DNA of 64,000 nucleotides, taken from NCBI RefSeq assembly GCF_000384115.1, contig NZ_KB913029.1, positions 592,907 to 656,906 on the forward strand. Reading direction: 5' to 3'. The position numbers and the translations under genes were made by a program. Origin of the DNA: Sporichthya polymorpha DSM 43042. GTDB taxonomy: Bacteria; Actinomycetota; Actinomycetes; Sporichthyales; Sporichthyaceae. Shown one piece after another: positions 40,747-49,430 of this stretch; within the stretch, counting starts at the first letter, position 1; every line of letters starts with the position of its first letter. The notes under the pieces were generated by a model. The model was given only the letters and a program-made list of their open reading frames with translations, was not told the DNA's origin and searched no databases.

Positions 40747-42168
40747 GTGGCAGTCGTCCGGGGGCGTGCGGAGGGGAGCATTGAGCTGCTTCCCTCTGGC
40801 CGGTATCGCGTGCGTGTCTACGCCGGCCGAGACGCCCTCACGGGTCGGCAGATGTACCTGCGGGCCACGGCCCGCACCAAGCCCGAGGCGAAGGCGGAAC
40901 TGGCCCGGCTGCTCAACCAACTCCATGAGCGACGACAACCTCGCGCGGCGATCACCATGGCGCAGGCGATCGACCAATGGCTCGGAGTGGTCCGCCACGA
41001 GGCCAGCACCCGGGAGCGGAACGAGCAACTGATCCGGCTCTACATCCTGCCGACGCTCGGCAAGAAGCCGGTGCACAAGATCACCGCCGAAGGGCTGGAG
41101 ATCCTGTACTCGCGCCTGCTGAAGTGCCGCTCGCTGTGCAGCGATCGCCCGAAGGCCGGTCACAAATGCGAGCCCCTGGCTCCCAACACCGTCCGCAAGG
41201 TGCACTTCATCATCCGCTCGGTGCTCGACCGCGCCGTGCGCTGGAAGTTCCTCTCCGTAAACGAAGCGGAGCTAGCGGAGCCCCCGGCGTTCTACCGGAA
41301 CGAACCGGACCCCCCGTCGTCCGACGAGGCGCGGGCGCTGCTCGCCGAGGCATCCCGGGCCCCGGACTGGGCGCTCCTGCTGTTCCTGACCATGGTGCTG
41401 GGCTGGCGCCGCGGCGAGCTCTGCGCCCTTCGGTGGACCGACGTCAATCTGAACGACGGCTACATCACGATCGAACGCAGCCACTGGGGAAACGTCGAGA
41501 AGCGGACCAAGACCAACCAGACGCGACGGGTCGCGCTCGACCAGCACTCGCTCAACCAGCTCGTCGACCTGCGCGAGCGGCGGCAGGCGGCGTGCGCCGA
41601 ATTGGGCGTCGAGTGGTCCCGCGGCTCCTTCGTCTTTTCCCGCGCCGCGGACGGCAGCACCCCGCTCACGCCCTCCAGCGTCACCCAGCGCTACCGCAAG
41701 CTCGCCACCAAACTGGGATTGCGTAGTACGCGTCTCCACTCCCTCCGTCACTACTCAGCGACCGAGCTCATCGCCGCGAACGTCGACGTCCGAACGGTCG
41801 CCGGCCGACTAGGGCACGGCAGTGGCGGGACGACGACCCTGCGGACCTACGCAGGGTGGAGTGCGGACGCCGACCGGCGAGCCGCGGAAACGATCGCAAC
41901 GTTGATTCCGCGACCGGAGCCCGCGCTTCGACGGCCACAGTCACCGTACGAGCAACTCGCTGCCGACATCCGAAACTCGATCCTGTCCGGCGCACTACCG
42001 GCCGGCACTCAGCTACCGACCCTCGCCGAGTTGGCAGCCGAGCACAACATGGCGCCGAACACCGCGGCGCGGGCCATCGCGATGCTCAAGGACGAAGGAT
42101 TGCTATCAGCCGAACGAGGTCGCCGCGCAGTGGTTCTTGAGCAGCCAGCGTCATCGGCGGGAAGCTGA
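40747..42168 (+). CDS. int: Tyrosine integrase fused to a GntR-type winged helix (473 aa)
   Basis: Residues 1-60 hold an AP2-like arm-binding segment (RAEGSIELLPSGRYRVRVYA), 65-165 a core-binding domain, and about 190-385 the recombinase domain. Catalytic Arg is in GWRRGELCAL, HxxR in LHSLRHYSA, His in RLGHGSGG and nucleophilic Tyr in LRTYAGW. After a short linker the C terminus (about 395-470) reads SPYEQLAADIRNSILSGALP, AGTQLPTLAELAAEHNMAPN and TAARAIAMLKDEGLLSAERG, a complete GntR winged helix. In pSAM2-type elements a separate GntR repressor controls transfer, so this fusion joins recombination and DNA-binding regulation in one chain. GTG start, 91 bp after tRNA-Arg. Confidence 0.9.
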   Translation: MAVVRGRAEGSIELLPSGRYRVRVYAGRDALTGRQMYLRATARTKPEAKAELARLLNQLHERRQPRAAITMAQAIDQWLGVVRHEASTRERNEQLIRLYILPTLGKKPVHKITAEGLEILYSRLLKCRSLCSDRPKAGHKCEPLAPNTVRKVHFIIRSVLDRAVRWKFLSVNEAELAEPPAFYRNEPDPPSSDEARALLAEASRAPDWALLLFLTMVLGWRRGELCALRWTDVNLNDGYITIERSHWGNVEKRTKTNQTRRVALDQHSLNQLVDLRERRQAACAELGVEWSRGSFVFSRAADGSTPLTPSSVTQRYRKLATKLGLRSTRLHSLRHYSATELIAANVDVRTVAGRLGHGSGGTTTLRTYAGWSADADRRAAETIATLIPRPEPALRRPQSPYEQLAADIRNSILSGALPAGTQLPTLAELAAEHNMAPNTAARAIAMLKDEGLLSAERGRRAVVLEQPASSAGS

Positions 42169-42328
42169 CGCTCCGTCAGTTCTGCCTGCGGCTCTAGGCT
42201 CGGGAACCTAGCCCGACCTCTGGGTTATGAGCCGTATTCTAGGGGGCCGATCGCAACCACATAGCGGTATGAGCGAACGCATTCGTGCAGGTCAGCGACG
42301 GTGAGCCCTCAGGGGGCTCACCGTGGTT
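42169..42328. other. Gap between integrase-GntR and IS110 left end
   Basis: No gene is visible. A short dyad (CTGACG-ctc-CGTCAG, 42165-42179) covers the integrase stop codon, and a stronger hairpin lies at 42301-42321. Confidence 0.5.
42301..42321 (+). terminator. Hairpin just outside the IS110 left end
   Basis: GTGAGCCC (42301-42308) and GGGCTCAC (42314-42321) form a perfect 8-bp stem with a 5-base loop. No T tract follows. It could terminate the integrase transcript or insulate the insertion sequence. Confidence 0.5.
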
Positions 42329-42342
42329 CGCGAAGATTCGCG

Positions 42343-42580
42343 GCCGGACGTTGCCGGAGGACTGGCCGTAGCCACGAGCGGGCGGTCAGGATCGGCTGGT
42401 CCGTTCCGGTGGACACCGATTCCTCTGTGGTGCCTGCGAGCCTGTAGGTCAGCATGGTGGTGCAGGGCTGCCACGGGGACCGTGGAATGTTGCCTTCGAG
42501 CACGAGCGTCAGACTTTAGATTTTCCTCGCCCTGCCCGGGACGGACACCGTATTGGTCGGTTGCCGTTGGAGGTGGCGGT
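42343..42580 (+). ncRNA. Candidate bridge RNA region of the IS110 element
   Basis: This 238-bp non-coding leader lies between the left inverted repeat and the transposase GTG. In IS110-group elements this segment encodes the bridge RNA, whose two loops pair with target and donor DNA to direct insertion. Short self-complementary stretches are visible, such as CCACGG-gga-CCGTGG at 42468-42482. I have not folded it, so the exact RNA ends and guide loops are not defined. Confidence 0.5.
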
Positions 42581-43825
42581 GTGGAAATCGTTCATCGGCG
42601 TTGCGCAGGGCTCGATGTGTCCAAACGCGACGCGAAGTGCTGTGTGCGGATCGCCGGCGGCGGCCGGGCCGGCACCAAATCAACGGTGAGCACGTGGGGC
42701 TCGGTCACTAATCAGGTACTGGCGCTGCGGGAGCACCTGATCGAGCAGAAGGTCACGCTGGTGGTGATGGAGGCAACCAGTGACTACTGGAAGCCGTTCT
42801 ACTATCTGCTCGAGGACGCCGAGTTCGAGGTGATCCTGGTCAACGCCGGGCATGTGAAGAACCTGCCCGGGCGCAAGAGCGATGTCTCCGACGCCGCCTG
42901 GCTGGCCGAGCTCGGTGCGCACGGGCTGGTCCGGGCCTCTTTCGTTCCGCCGGAGCCGGTGCGTCAGTTGCGGGATCTGACCCGCACCCGCACTGCGATC
43001 ACCCGGGAACGGACCCGGGAGATCCAGCGGCTGGAGAAGCTGCTCGAGGACGCCGGGATCAAGTTGTCCTCGGTTGCCTCCGACATCACCGGGATCTCGA
43101 GCCGAGCCATGCTCGAAGCGCTCATTGCCGGGGAGAGCGACCCGGGCGAGCTGGCCGACCTGGCCCGACGGCGACTGCGCTCGAAGATACCGGCCCTGAC
43201 CGAGGCATTGACCGGGCACTTCAACGCCCACCACGGGTTCCTGGCCCGCCTGCACCTGGACCTGATCGATCAACACACCCGGGCCATCGATGAACTCACC
43301 GCCCGGATCGAGGTGGTGATCGAGCCCTTTCGCGGGGCCCGGGACCTGATCGTCACGATCCCGGGAATCAGCACCCTGGTCGCGGACGTGATCATCGCCG
43401 AGACCGGCGCGGACATGACCCGCTTCCCAACCGCCGGGCATCTGGCCTCCTGGGCCGGGACCTGCCCGGGCAGCAACGAATCAGCCGGGCGGATCAAATC
43501 CACCAAGACCCGCCCCGGCAACCCTTACCTCAAAGGCTCCCTCGGCGTCGCGGCGATGGCCGTCGCGCGCAGCAAGAACACCTACCTGTCGGTGAAGTAC
43601 CGGCGCATCGCCGCCCGCCGCGGCCCGATGAAGGCCCTGGTCGCGATCGAGCACGCGATGCTCGTCGCAATCTGGAACATGCTCACCACCGACACGACCT
43701 ACCAAGACCCCGGAGCCGACTACTACAGCCGGCTCAACCCCGACCGGGCCCGCAACCGCGCTCTGCACCAACTCCGCGAGCTCGGCTACGAGGTCACCCT
43801 CAACCCCCTGACCGAGGCCGGATGA
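42581..43825 (+). CDS. IS110-family transposase (bridge-RNA-guided recombinase type) (414 aa)
   Basis: The N-terminal DEDD/RuvC-like domain shows Asp in CAGLDVSKRDAKC, Glu in VVMEATSDYWKPF and Asp in LPGRKSDVSDAAWLAEL. A coiled-coil region follows (LIDQHTRAIDELTARIEVVI). The C-terminal Tnp domain contains IPGISTLVADVIIAETGADM, HLASWAGTCPGSNESAGRIK with the candidate nucleophilic Ser, and ARSKNTYLSVKYRRIAARRG. GTG at 42581 has TTGGAGG upstream. The frame is uninterrupted and all catalytic blocks are present, so the element may be active. It belongs to a different subgroup from the broken copy at 17469-18630. Confidence 0.93.
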   Translation: MEIVHRRCAGLDVSKRDAKCCVRIAGGGRAGTKSTVSTWGSVTNQVLALREHLIEQKVTLVVMEATSDYWKPFYYLLEDAEFEVILVNAGHVKNLPGRKSDVSDAAWLAELGAHGLVRASFVPPEPVRQLRDLTRTRTAITRERTREIQRLEKLLEDAGIKLSSVASDITGISSRAMLEALIAGESDPGELADLARRRLRSKIPALTEALTGHFNAHHGFLARLHLDLIDQHTRAIDELTARIEVVIEPFRGARDLIVTIPGISTLVADVIIAETGADMTRFPTAGHLASWAGTCPGSNESAGRIKSTKTRPGNPYLKGSLGVAAMAVARSKNTYLSVKYRRIAARRGPMKALVAIEHAMLVAIWNMLTTDTTYQDPGADYYSRLNPDRARNRALHQLRELGYEVTLNPLTEAG

Positions 43826-43925
43826 CCGTCAACCCAGGCGGGGGCCAAGAACGCGAATCTTCGCGTCAGAGGCGGTTTGAGTCCATCCTGGTCCGGACCC
43901 GTCCGCCGTCGTCCAGCAGCGCTGG

Positions 43926-43944
43926 TGCTGACAAATTGCTGACA
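43926..43944. promoter_or_regulatory. Paired direct repeat TGCTGACA upstream of integrase 2
   Basis: TGCTGACA-AAT-TGCTGACA, one base different from 13253-13271, also ending 24 bases before the integrase ATG. Conservation of both motif and distance suggests function. Confidence 0.55.
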
Positions 43945-43968
43945 TCGGTGGGTCTTGGGGGCGGGGCT

Positions 43969-45421
43969 ATGGGGTGGGTCAGGGAACGCGTTGGCCGCGA
44001 TGGGAAGGCTCGCTACACCGCTGTGTACCGCGATGTGCGTGGCGCCGAGCGTTCTGCCGGGACCTTCCGGACCGAGAAGGAAGCCGTCCGCGCGTGGCAC
44101 AAGGCTGAAGAAGGTCTTTCGGTCGGGAAGGTCGGCGATCCCAAGCGGAGCCGGCAGACGTTGGCCCACTACGTCGAGACTGAGTGGTTTCCGAATCACG
44201 TCATCGAACTGACGACGAGGGAGAACTACCGGTACCTGCTCAACAAGTACGTGCTCCCCGCCTTGGGCCACATCCGGATGGTGGAGCTGCTCCCCCATCA
44301 CGTGCGCGAGTGGATCTCCGAGCTGCAGAGCGTCTATGGCGCGCGCCCACCGACGATTCGGGAGGCGAAAGTCGTCCTCGACGCGATCCTCACCACCGCG
44401 TTGAACGATCAGGTGGTCCTCATCCATGCCGGACGCGGCGTCAAGACCCCGCCCGTCGCCCGTAAGCCGCGACGCATCATCACCGTCGAGCAGTACGACG
44501 CCATTTACGCGGCCCTTCAAGACGACACCATGCGCCTCTTGGTGGAGACCAAGGTCGAGACCGGCCTGCGCTGGGGTGAGCTGACCGAGCTGAGGCCGCG
44601 CGACCTCGACCCGAAGACGCGAGTCCTCACCGTCTCCCGGGCAGTTGTGGAACTGAAGGCGAAGGATCGGCCTGACGGTGTGCGCTTCGTCGTGAAGGAC
44701 TACCCCAAGGACAAGGAGTGGCGGCAGTTGTCCTTGACCGCGCGGCTGGTCGAACAGATCCAGTTGCACATCAAGCGCAACGCACTTGGTCCCGGGGACT
44801 TGTTGTTTCCCTGCCCCGCGCCTGCCGAGGCGCCGCGTCGGAGACCGGAACAGCTCCCTGACCCCGCGACGCTCGGACTCACACAACCCAACCGACTCGG
44901 TCGGCAGTACCGACATGGCACTCTCACGGCCTACCAGTCTGGGCCCTGCCGTTGCCGACCGTGCAAGGACGCTGTCGCCGCTTACCGCGCCGCCCGACGT
45001 GCCGCTGGGAAGGACGCGCCGCGCAGGCCTCGCGCCGCCCACACTGACGGACATATCCCCAACACCTGGTTCCGCAAGAACGTCTGGAACCCCACCGTGG
45101 CGCCCGCCGGGCTCGGGTTCCGCGTCACACCCCACGGCTTACGCCACGCCCACGCCTCCTGGCTCCTGGCCGGCGGAGCCGACCTGCAGGTCGTCAAGGA
45201 ACGCCTCGGCCACGGCAGCATCGCCACCACCGGCAAATACCTCCACGCGCTGCCCGGCGCCGACCAAGCCGCACTCGATGCGCTGGACGCCTTCCGATCG
45301 CGGTCAGTTGCCGCTGCGGGACCCCAATGCAGAGATACCAACGGACGAGCTCGCCGACATGCGCGACCTGGTCGCGCGCCTAAGCAGGATGCTCGACGCC
45401 GGCGGGAAGATGCGTGGATGA
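43969..45421 (+). pseudogene. int: Second tRNA-Ala-type tyrosine integrase, frameshifted near its 3' end
   Basis: From ATG 43969 the product is, by eye, roughly 80% identical to the integrase at 13296 through [20 protein letters not shown], including every catalytic block ([34 protein letters not shown]) and a Cys cluster (CRCRPCKDA). Just after that, between about 45300 and 45340, the frame shifts. The normal tail (DELADMRDLVARLSRMLDAG to a TGA at 45421) continues in another frame, while the original frame runs on for some 180 residues antisense to the P450 gene. The catalytic core is unaffected, so activity is possible but the tail is lost. The IS110 ends 103 bp upstream of the start and may have separated the gene from its att site. 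Confidence 0.85.
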
Positions 45422-45513
45422 GCGGAAACTGTGCGCCACAGAGGTCCGGACCCCGATTGCGGCGCGCCCGCGAGCGGAGCCCCGTTACAGTGTGCCGCCA
45501 CGCTGCGCCGGGT

Positions 45514-46749
45514 TCACCAGACAACCGGCAGCTTTGTGACATGACGAGCGAGAATGCCGCCGACCTCGGCCGTCTCTCCGTCGGCCAGGCGGTAGTTGGG
45601 GATTCGGCGGAGGACCTCCTCGAGGACCACGCGCATCTCCAGGCGAGCCAGGCTGGCACCCAGACACCGATGGATACCGTCGCCGAAACCCAGGTGGCCG
45701 TTGTTCGGGCGGTCCACGACGAAGGTGTCCGCGTTTTCGAATCGGACCTCGTCGCGATTGGCGCTGCCCCAGGCGAGAACGACCTTGTCGCCCTCGGAGA
45801 GCTCGACACCGTTCAGCGTGACGTCGCGCTCGACGGTGCGGGCAATCCGCTGGATCGGTGAGCCGAGCCGCAGCGACTCCTCGACCGCCTTGTCGACCAG
45901 GCTGGGGTCCTCCACCAACCGACGCTGCAGGTCGGGGTATTCGATCATGTGGAGCAACAGCATGCTGATGCCGCCGACGCTGGTTTCGTGCCCCGCCATC
46001 AGCATGAAGAAGGCCAGACCCAGCACCGAGTCGTCGTCGATGCGCTCCCCGTCGATCTCGATGGTCAGCATCTTGGTCAGCATGTCATCGCGGGGCGCGG
46101 TCTTGCGGTCCTCGACAGCGAGCGCGAGGTAACACATCAGGTCGATGCTCATCTGCGCCGCGAGTTCCTCGTCCTCGATCTCGGCGGCATGGACGAGCGT
46201 CTCAGCCTGCCGGCGGAACTCCGCCCAGTCCTCCCGAGGGAGACCGAGGATCGCGGCGATGACGACGGGCGGGACGGGGCCGGCCAGTTCGGCCGACAGG
46301 TCGGCGCTTCCCTTGTCGATGAACCCATCGATGATCTCGGTGACCAACTCGCGGATCAGCGGTTCAAGCTTGGCCATTTCCTTCGCCGAGAACCACGGCT
46401 GCAACGCCTTGCGGTACTTGGTATGCAGCGGCGGGTCCAGCTCGATCGGCAGGAACGGCGTGGGATTGCCGACCGCGGGGACGTTGACGCCCTTGGCGGA
46501 GCAGTACACCTCGGGGTCCCGGGCGATCTGCTTGACGTCGTCGTACCGGCTCACCAGCCAGAAGCCGCCGAACTGCTCACTTCGGGAGACCGGGCACTCG
46601 GCCCGCAGCTTGGCGTAGGTGGGATATGGGTCGACGATGAATTCTGGGCTGCCCAGCTCGGGAGCCTCGATGGTTGCTTCGGTCGCCCCGCGCGGGTCTG
46701 GTGACACGTCGTCCTCCGAGTTGCTGATGGTGTGTCCGGGCAGCGTCAT
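45514..46749 (-). CDS. Cytochrome P450 (411 aa)
   Basis: A soluble bacterial class-I monooxygenase that would hydroxylate a hydrophobic substrate using electrons from a ferredoxin. The I-helix oxygen-binding stretch is FFMLMAGHETSVGG, the K-helix ExxR is VEESLRLGS, and the heme-binding loop is FGDGIHRCLGASLARLE with Cys near residue 362. Length is normal. Its start overlaps the ferredoxin stop by 4 bp, a strong sign that they work together. No ferredoxin reductase gene is nearby. In the catabolic cluster it may start or extend substrate oxidation. Substrate not predictable by eye. Confidence 0.95.
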   Translation of the reverse strand: MTLPGHTISNSEDDVSPDPRGATEATIEAPELGSPEFIVDPYPTYAKLRAECPVSRSEQFGGFWLVSRYDDVKQIARDPEVYCSAKGVNVPAVGNPTPFLPIELDPPLHTKYRKALQPWFSAKEMAKLEPLIRELVTEIIDGFIDKGSADLSAELAGPVPPVVIAAILGLPREDWAEFRRQAETLVHAAEIEDEELAAQMSIDLMCYLALAVEDRKTAPRDDMLTKMLTIEIDGERIDDDSVLGLAFFMLMAGHETSVGGISMLLLHMIEYPDLQRRLVEDPSLVDKAVEESLRLGSPIQRIARTVERDVTLNGVELSEGDKVVLAWGSANRDEVRFENADTFVVDRPNNGHLGFGDGIHRCLGASLARLEMRVVLEEVLRRIPNYRLADGETAEVGGILARHVTKLPVVW

Positions 46750-46940
46750 GCGTGAACTGCGATCGCTCGCTCCGGGCAGGTCGAGGCCGCGTCGAGCGCG
46801 GCCTTTTCCAGCTCAGCGGTGAGCTCGGGAACGAGCACGACCGCGCGCCCGTCGTCGTCGACGTCGAAAAGTTCCGGAGCGCCCAGGGCACAGATCGCGT
46901 GGCCCTCACAGCGCTGGTGGTCGACCGTGACCCGCGCCAT
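46746..46940 (-). CDS. Ferredoxin, [3Fe-4S] P450-partner type (64 aa)
   Basis: A 64-residue electron carrier: MARVTVDHQRCEGHAICALG, then LFDVDDDGRAVVL and ASTCPERAIAVHA. Three cluster-binding Cys are visible, in CEGHAIC and TCP, with His at the position of the fourth Cys of [4Fe-4S] ferredoxins. That is typical of actinobacterial ferredoxins paired with P450s. It overlaps the P450 start by 4 bp and the dehydrogenase stop by one base, so the three are one transcript. Confidence 0.94.
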   Translation of the reverse strand: MARVTVDHQRCEGHAICALGAPELFDVDDDGRAVVLVPELTAELEKAALDAASTCPERAIAVHA

Positions 46941-48127
46941 CAGAGGGCCGCCGGGCCAGCAGTCAGGAGGGAACGAGAGACGACGAGGCGCTGGATGTTG
47001 CCCGTTCCCTCCCAAATGTCGAGGATCTTGGCATCCCGGTACCGCTTCTCGAACAGGTCGTCCTCGCTGTAACCGCTGGACCCCATGAGCTGTAGGCAGC
47101 GCAGGATCACCCGCTCTCCTATCGGGCCGGCGTACGCCTTCGCCATCGAGGAATCCGCGTTGTAGTCCAAGCCCTGGTCCATCCGCCAAGCGGCCCGGCG
47201 GATGACCAGCCGAGCCTCCTGCAGGGCGGCGTCCATGCGATCGAGTTCCTCGGTTATTGCCCGCCACCGGTGCGGGGCGAACGACGCACGCTCGGCGGCC
47301 AGCCGCTCACGCGTCTCGTCGAGCTGCGCCTGCCCGACGCCCACCGACACCGAGGTCGCCTGCGGGCGCGTCGTGCCCAGCGTGTGCAGCGCGGTCCGGA
47401 GCGCGGTCGGGTCAGCGGGGTCGCCCAGCAGGTTGGCAGCCGGGACGACGCAGTTGTCGAAATTCAGCTCCGAGGTCTGCATGTTGCGCATGCCGAGCTT
47501 TCGCTCGTTGGGCTTGACGACCGAAAAGCCCGGGGTGCCGGCATCGACGACGAACGCGCGGATTCCCTTGCCGCCCAGGGTCTTGTCGATGGTGGCGAAC
47601 ACCACCACGAAGTCCGCGATCGCACCCCCCGAGCAGAAGATCTTGGCCCCGTTGAGGATGTAGTTGTCGCCATCGCGGGTTGCAGTGGTCGCCACCGCCG
47701 CGGTGTCCGACCCCATGCCGGGCTCGGTCAGCGCGAAGCCCGTGTACTTGTAGACGCCCGCGGCCAACGGGGCGAACCAGCGCTCGACCTGTTCAGGCGT
47801 GCCGAGCAACCTCACGACCCGGCCCCCGATCCCTGTTCCGGGGATGATCGCCATCATGTACGCGTCGCCGTAGACGAACTGCTCCATGACTCCACAAGCG
47901 AGGACGTTGCTGCCCCGCCCGTCGTGCAGGATGTGCTCCTTGCGCCCGAGATCCTCCCCGACCAACGGACTGACGTCCAAGGGACAGGTGGACAACACCT
48001 TTTCGGTGGCCTCAGGGTTCGCGTGCGCCCGGTCCGCCTCCCGCGCGAAGGGCCGGCCTTCGGTCACGGCCCACTCGCGACAGCGCGCCAACAGATCCTG
48101 GCTCTCCTGAGACAGCGTCAGGTCCAC
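46940..48127 (-). CDS. Acyl-CoA dehydrogenase, catalytic-type subunit (395 aa)
   Basis: An FAD enzyme that would introduce a 2,3 double bond into an acyl-CoA. Typical blocks are YTGFALTEPGMGSDTAAVAT (FAD and substrate contact), YILNGAKIFCSGG, LGMRNMQTSELNFDNCVVPA and the C-terminal KRYRDAKILDIWEGTGNIQR. The Glu in that last block (about residue 373) is in the position of the catalytic base. GTG start at 48127. The next gene upstream encodes a second dehydrogenase that lacks this Glu, so the two probably form a heteromeric enzyme like those of actinobacterial steroid side-chain degradation. Cotranscribed with ferredoxin and P450. Confidence 0.9.
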   Translation of the reverse strand: MDLTLSQESQDLLARCREWAVTEGRPFAREADRAHANPEATEKVLSTCPLDVSPLVGEDLGRKEHILHDGRGSNVLACGVMEQFVYGDAYMMAIIPGTGIGGRVVRLLGTPEQVERWFAPLAAGVYKYTGFALTEPGMGSDTAAVATTATRDGDNYILNGAKIFCSGGAIADFVVVFATIDKTLGGKGIRAFVVDAGTPGFSVVKPNERKLGMRNMQTSELNFDNCVVPAANLLGDPADPTALRTALHTLGTTRPQATSVSVGVGQAQLDETRERLAAERASFAPHRWRAITEELDRMDAALQEARLVIRRAAWRMDQGLDYNADSSMAKAYAGPIGERVILRCLQLMGSSGYSEDDLFEKRYRDAKILDIWEGTGNIQRLVVSRSLLTAGPAAL

Positions 48128-48155
48128 AGCGACAACTCCTTCTGGGTCCAGATCG

Positions 48156-49277
48156 TCATGCGAGCAGCAACGGAGCGGCGAGCGGATCGAAGTCGATAGC
48201 GGCGAGCGTCGCCGCGTCGCGGTACCAGCGCTCGCACGGATGGTCCTCGAGGTATCCGTGACCGCCCAGGGTGTTCACGGCAACCCGCGTCGACTCGCAG
48301 GCGAGGCCGTAGGCGCGCGCCGCGACCCGGCCACTGCGCTGCTCGATGTCGATCGGGTCGGCCGACAGGGCGATCTGCTGCGTGGCGTCCCAGGCCGCGA
48401 GCCGGACGGCGTGCAGGTTCATCTCGATGTCCGCGAGCGGGAAGGACACCGCCTGATAATCCGCGATCGGGCGCCCGAACGCGCGACGTTCTGCGGCGTA
48501 ACGCAGCGCATAGGCCAGCGCGGTACGTGCTGTGCCCAGCGCGACGGCCGCCCCGCCGAGCCGCGCCGACGCCACAGCGCGCGCGGTCGCCGCGACGTCG
48601 CCGCCCAGGTAGGCCCCGTGCGGCAGTGGCACGTCGTCGTAGACCACGACCCCGGTCGCGGCGGCCCGTAGTCCCAATCGCCCGGAATCGACGTCGTCGC
48701 GCTCGACGCGAGGTTGCGCACTCCGGCTGTCGAACGCGAAGGCTGCGAGGTCCCCGTCCTCGGTGCGTGCAATCAACACGGTGAGATCGGCTCCGCCCGG
48801 CCAGAGGACCCCGATCTTGCGTCCGGAAATGACCCAGCCGCCGTCGGCCCGGCGTGCGGTCGTCGTGTACTCCGACGGGTTACGGCCGAAGCCTTCGTGC
48901 AGGTGCAGGCTGAGACGCGGCGCGCGCGAACCGCCAATGCCGGTGAGTAGGTGCCGCTGATCCGCTCCCGAAGCCAACTGATCCAGCGAAGCCGCTGCAC
49001 CAAGCGACCCGGCCAGAGCGAAGGCCAGGCCCGGATCGGCCGCGGCGCACTCCTCGAGCACCAAAAGGAGACTGACGGCGTCGGGAACCCCATCTCCACC
49101 GCGGTCGAGGGCACCGGGCGCGAGCAGCCCCATCGCGTGCATCTCGCCCAGGAGCGGTTCAGCCGAGTCGGGAGTGAGCTCGCCTCGGTCGAGCGCGGAA
49201 CGCACGTCTCGCTCGGCGAACGCCTGCACGGTCTTGCGGAGTGCGTGCTGCTCCTCGGTCAGGCTCAGGTCGAACAC
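48156..49277 (-). CDS. Acyl-CoA dehydrogenase-like subunit without the catalytic Glu (373 aa)
   Basis: Fold blocks are clear: LSLTEEQHALRKTVQAFAER, GGWVISGRKIGVLWPGGADL, RRAFGRPIADYQAVSFPLAD and VNTLGGHGYLEDHPCERWYR. The C-terminal segment reads RDAATLAAIDFDPLAAPLLL, where catalytic subunits have the EGT block, and the protein stops there. No other residue obviously replaces the base. Such proteins pair with a catalytic partner in alpha2-beta2 dehydrogenases. The partner is almost certainly the gene 28 bp downstream. GTG start at 49277 with GGGAG upstream; divergent from the hydrolase at 49431 over 153 bp. Confidence 0.88.
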   Translation of the reverse strand: MFDLSLTEEQHALRKTVQAFAERDVRSALDRGELTPDSAEPLLGEMHAMGLLAPGALDRGGDGVPDAVSLLLVLEECAAADPGLAFALAGSLGAAASLDQLASGADQRHLLTGIGGSRAPRLSLHLHEGFGRNPSEYTTTARRADGGWVISGRKIGVLWPGGADLTVLIARTEDGDLAAFAFDSRSAQPRVERDDVDSGRLGLRAAATGVVVYDDVPLPHGAYLGGDVAATARAVASARLGGAAVALGTARTALAYALRYAAERRAFGRPIADYQAVSFPLADIEMNLHAVRLAAWDATQQIALSADPIDIEQRSGRVAARAYGLACESTRVAVNTLGGHGYLEDHPCERWYRDAATLAAIDFDPLAAPLLLA

Positions 49278-49430
49278 GTGCGCTCCCGGCGGTATGGGCT
49301 CTCGGGTCGTGGCAGCCTCTCGGCCGCCCGATGCCAGGATTGTCCTGGACCGCCCCGGCGCAGAGGTGCGGCATTCCGAGTGCCGGAACCGCCCTGGCAG
49401 AAAGTCACCGGCGCCGTCAATCTCCTCGAC

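Larger units (their letters stand above)
42329..43865 (+). mobile_element. IS110-family insertion sequence, about 1.54 kb, apparently intact
   Basis: The transposase gene 42581-43825 is flanked by CGCGAAGATTCGCG at 42329-42342 and its exact reverse complement at 43852-43865. I use these as approximate ends. Classical IS110 elements lack true terminal inverted repeats, and the motif is itself nearly palindromic, so the real ends may differ by some bases. The long left non-coding segment (about 240 bp) and short right one (about 27 bp) match the IS110 group, in which the bridge RNA is encoded on the left. It lies between the tRNA-Arg integrase and the second tRNA-Ala-type integrase. Confidence 0.7.

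Noticed and set aside
40583-45421. A single complete element between tRNA-Arg and the end of the second integrase
   Set aside because: I looked for a second copy of the tRNA-Arg 3' end (around 40630-40655) through 45500 and to the window end by eye and found none, so no right boundary can be given.
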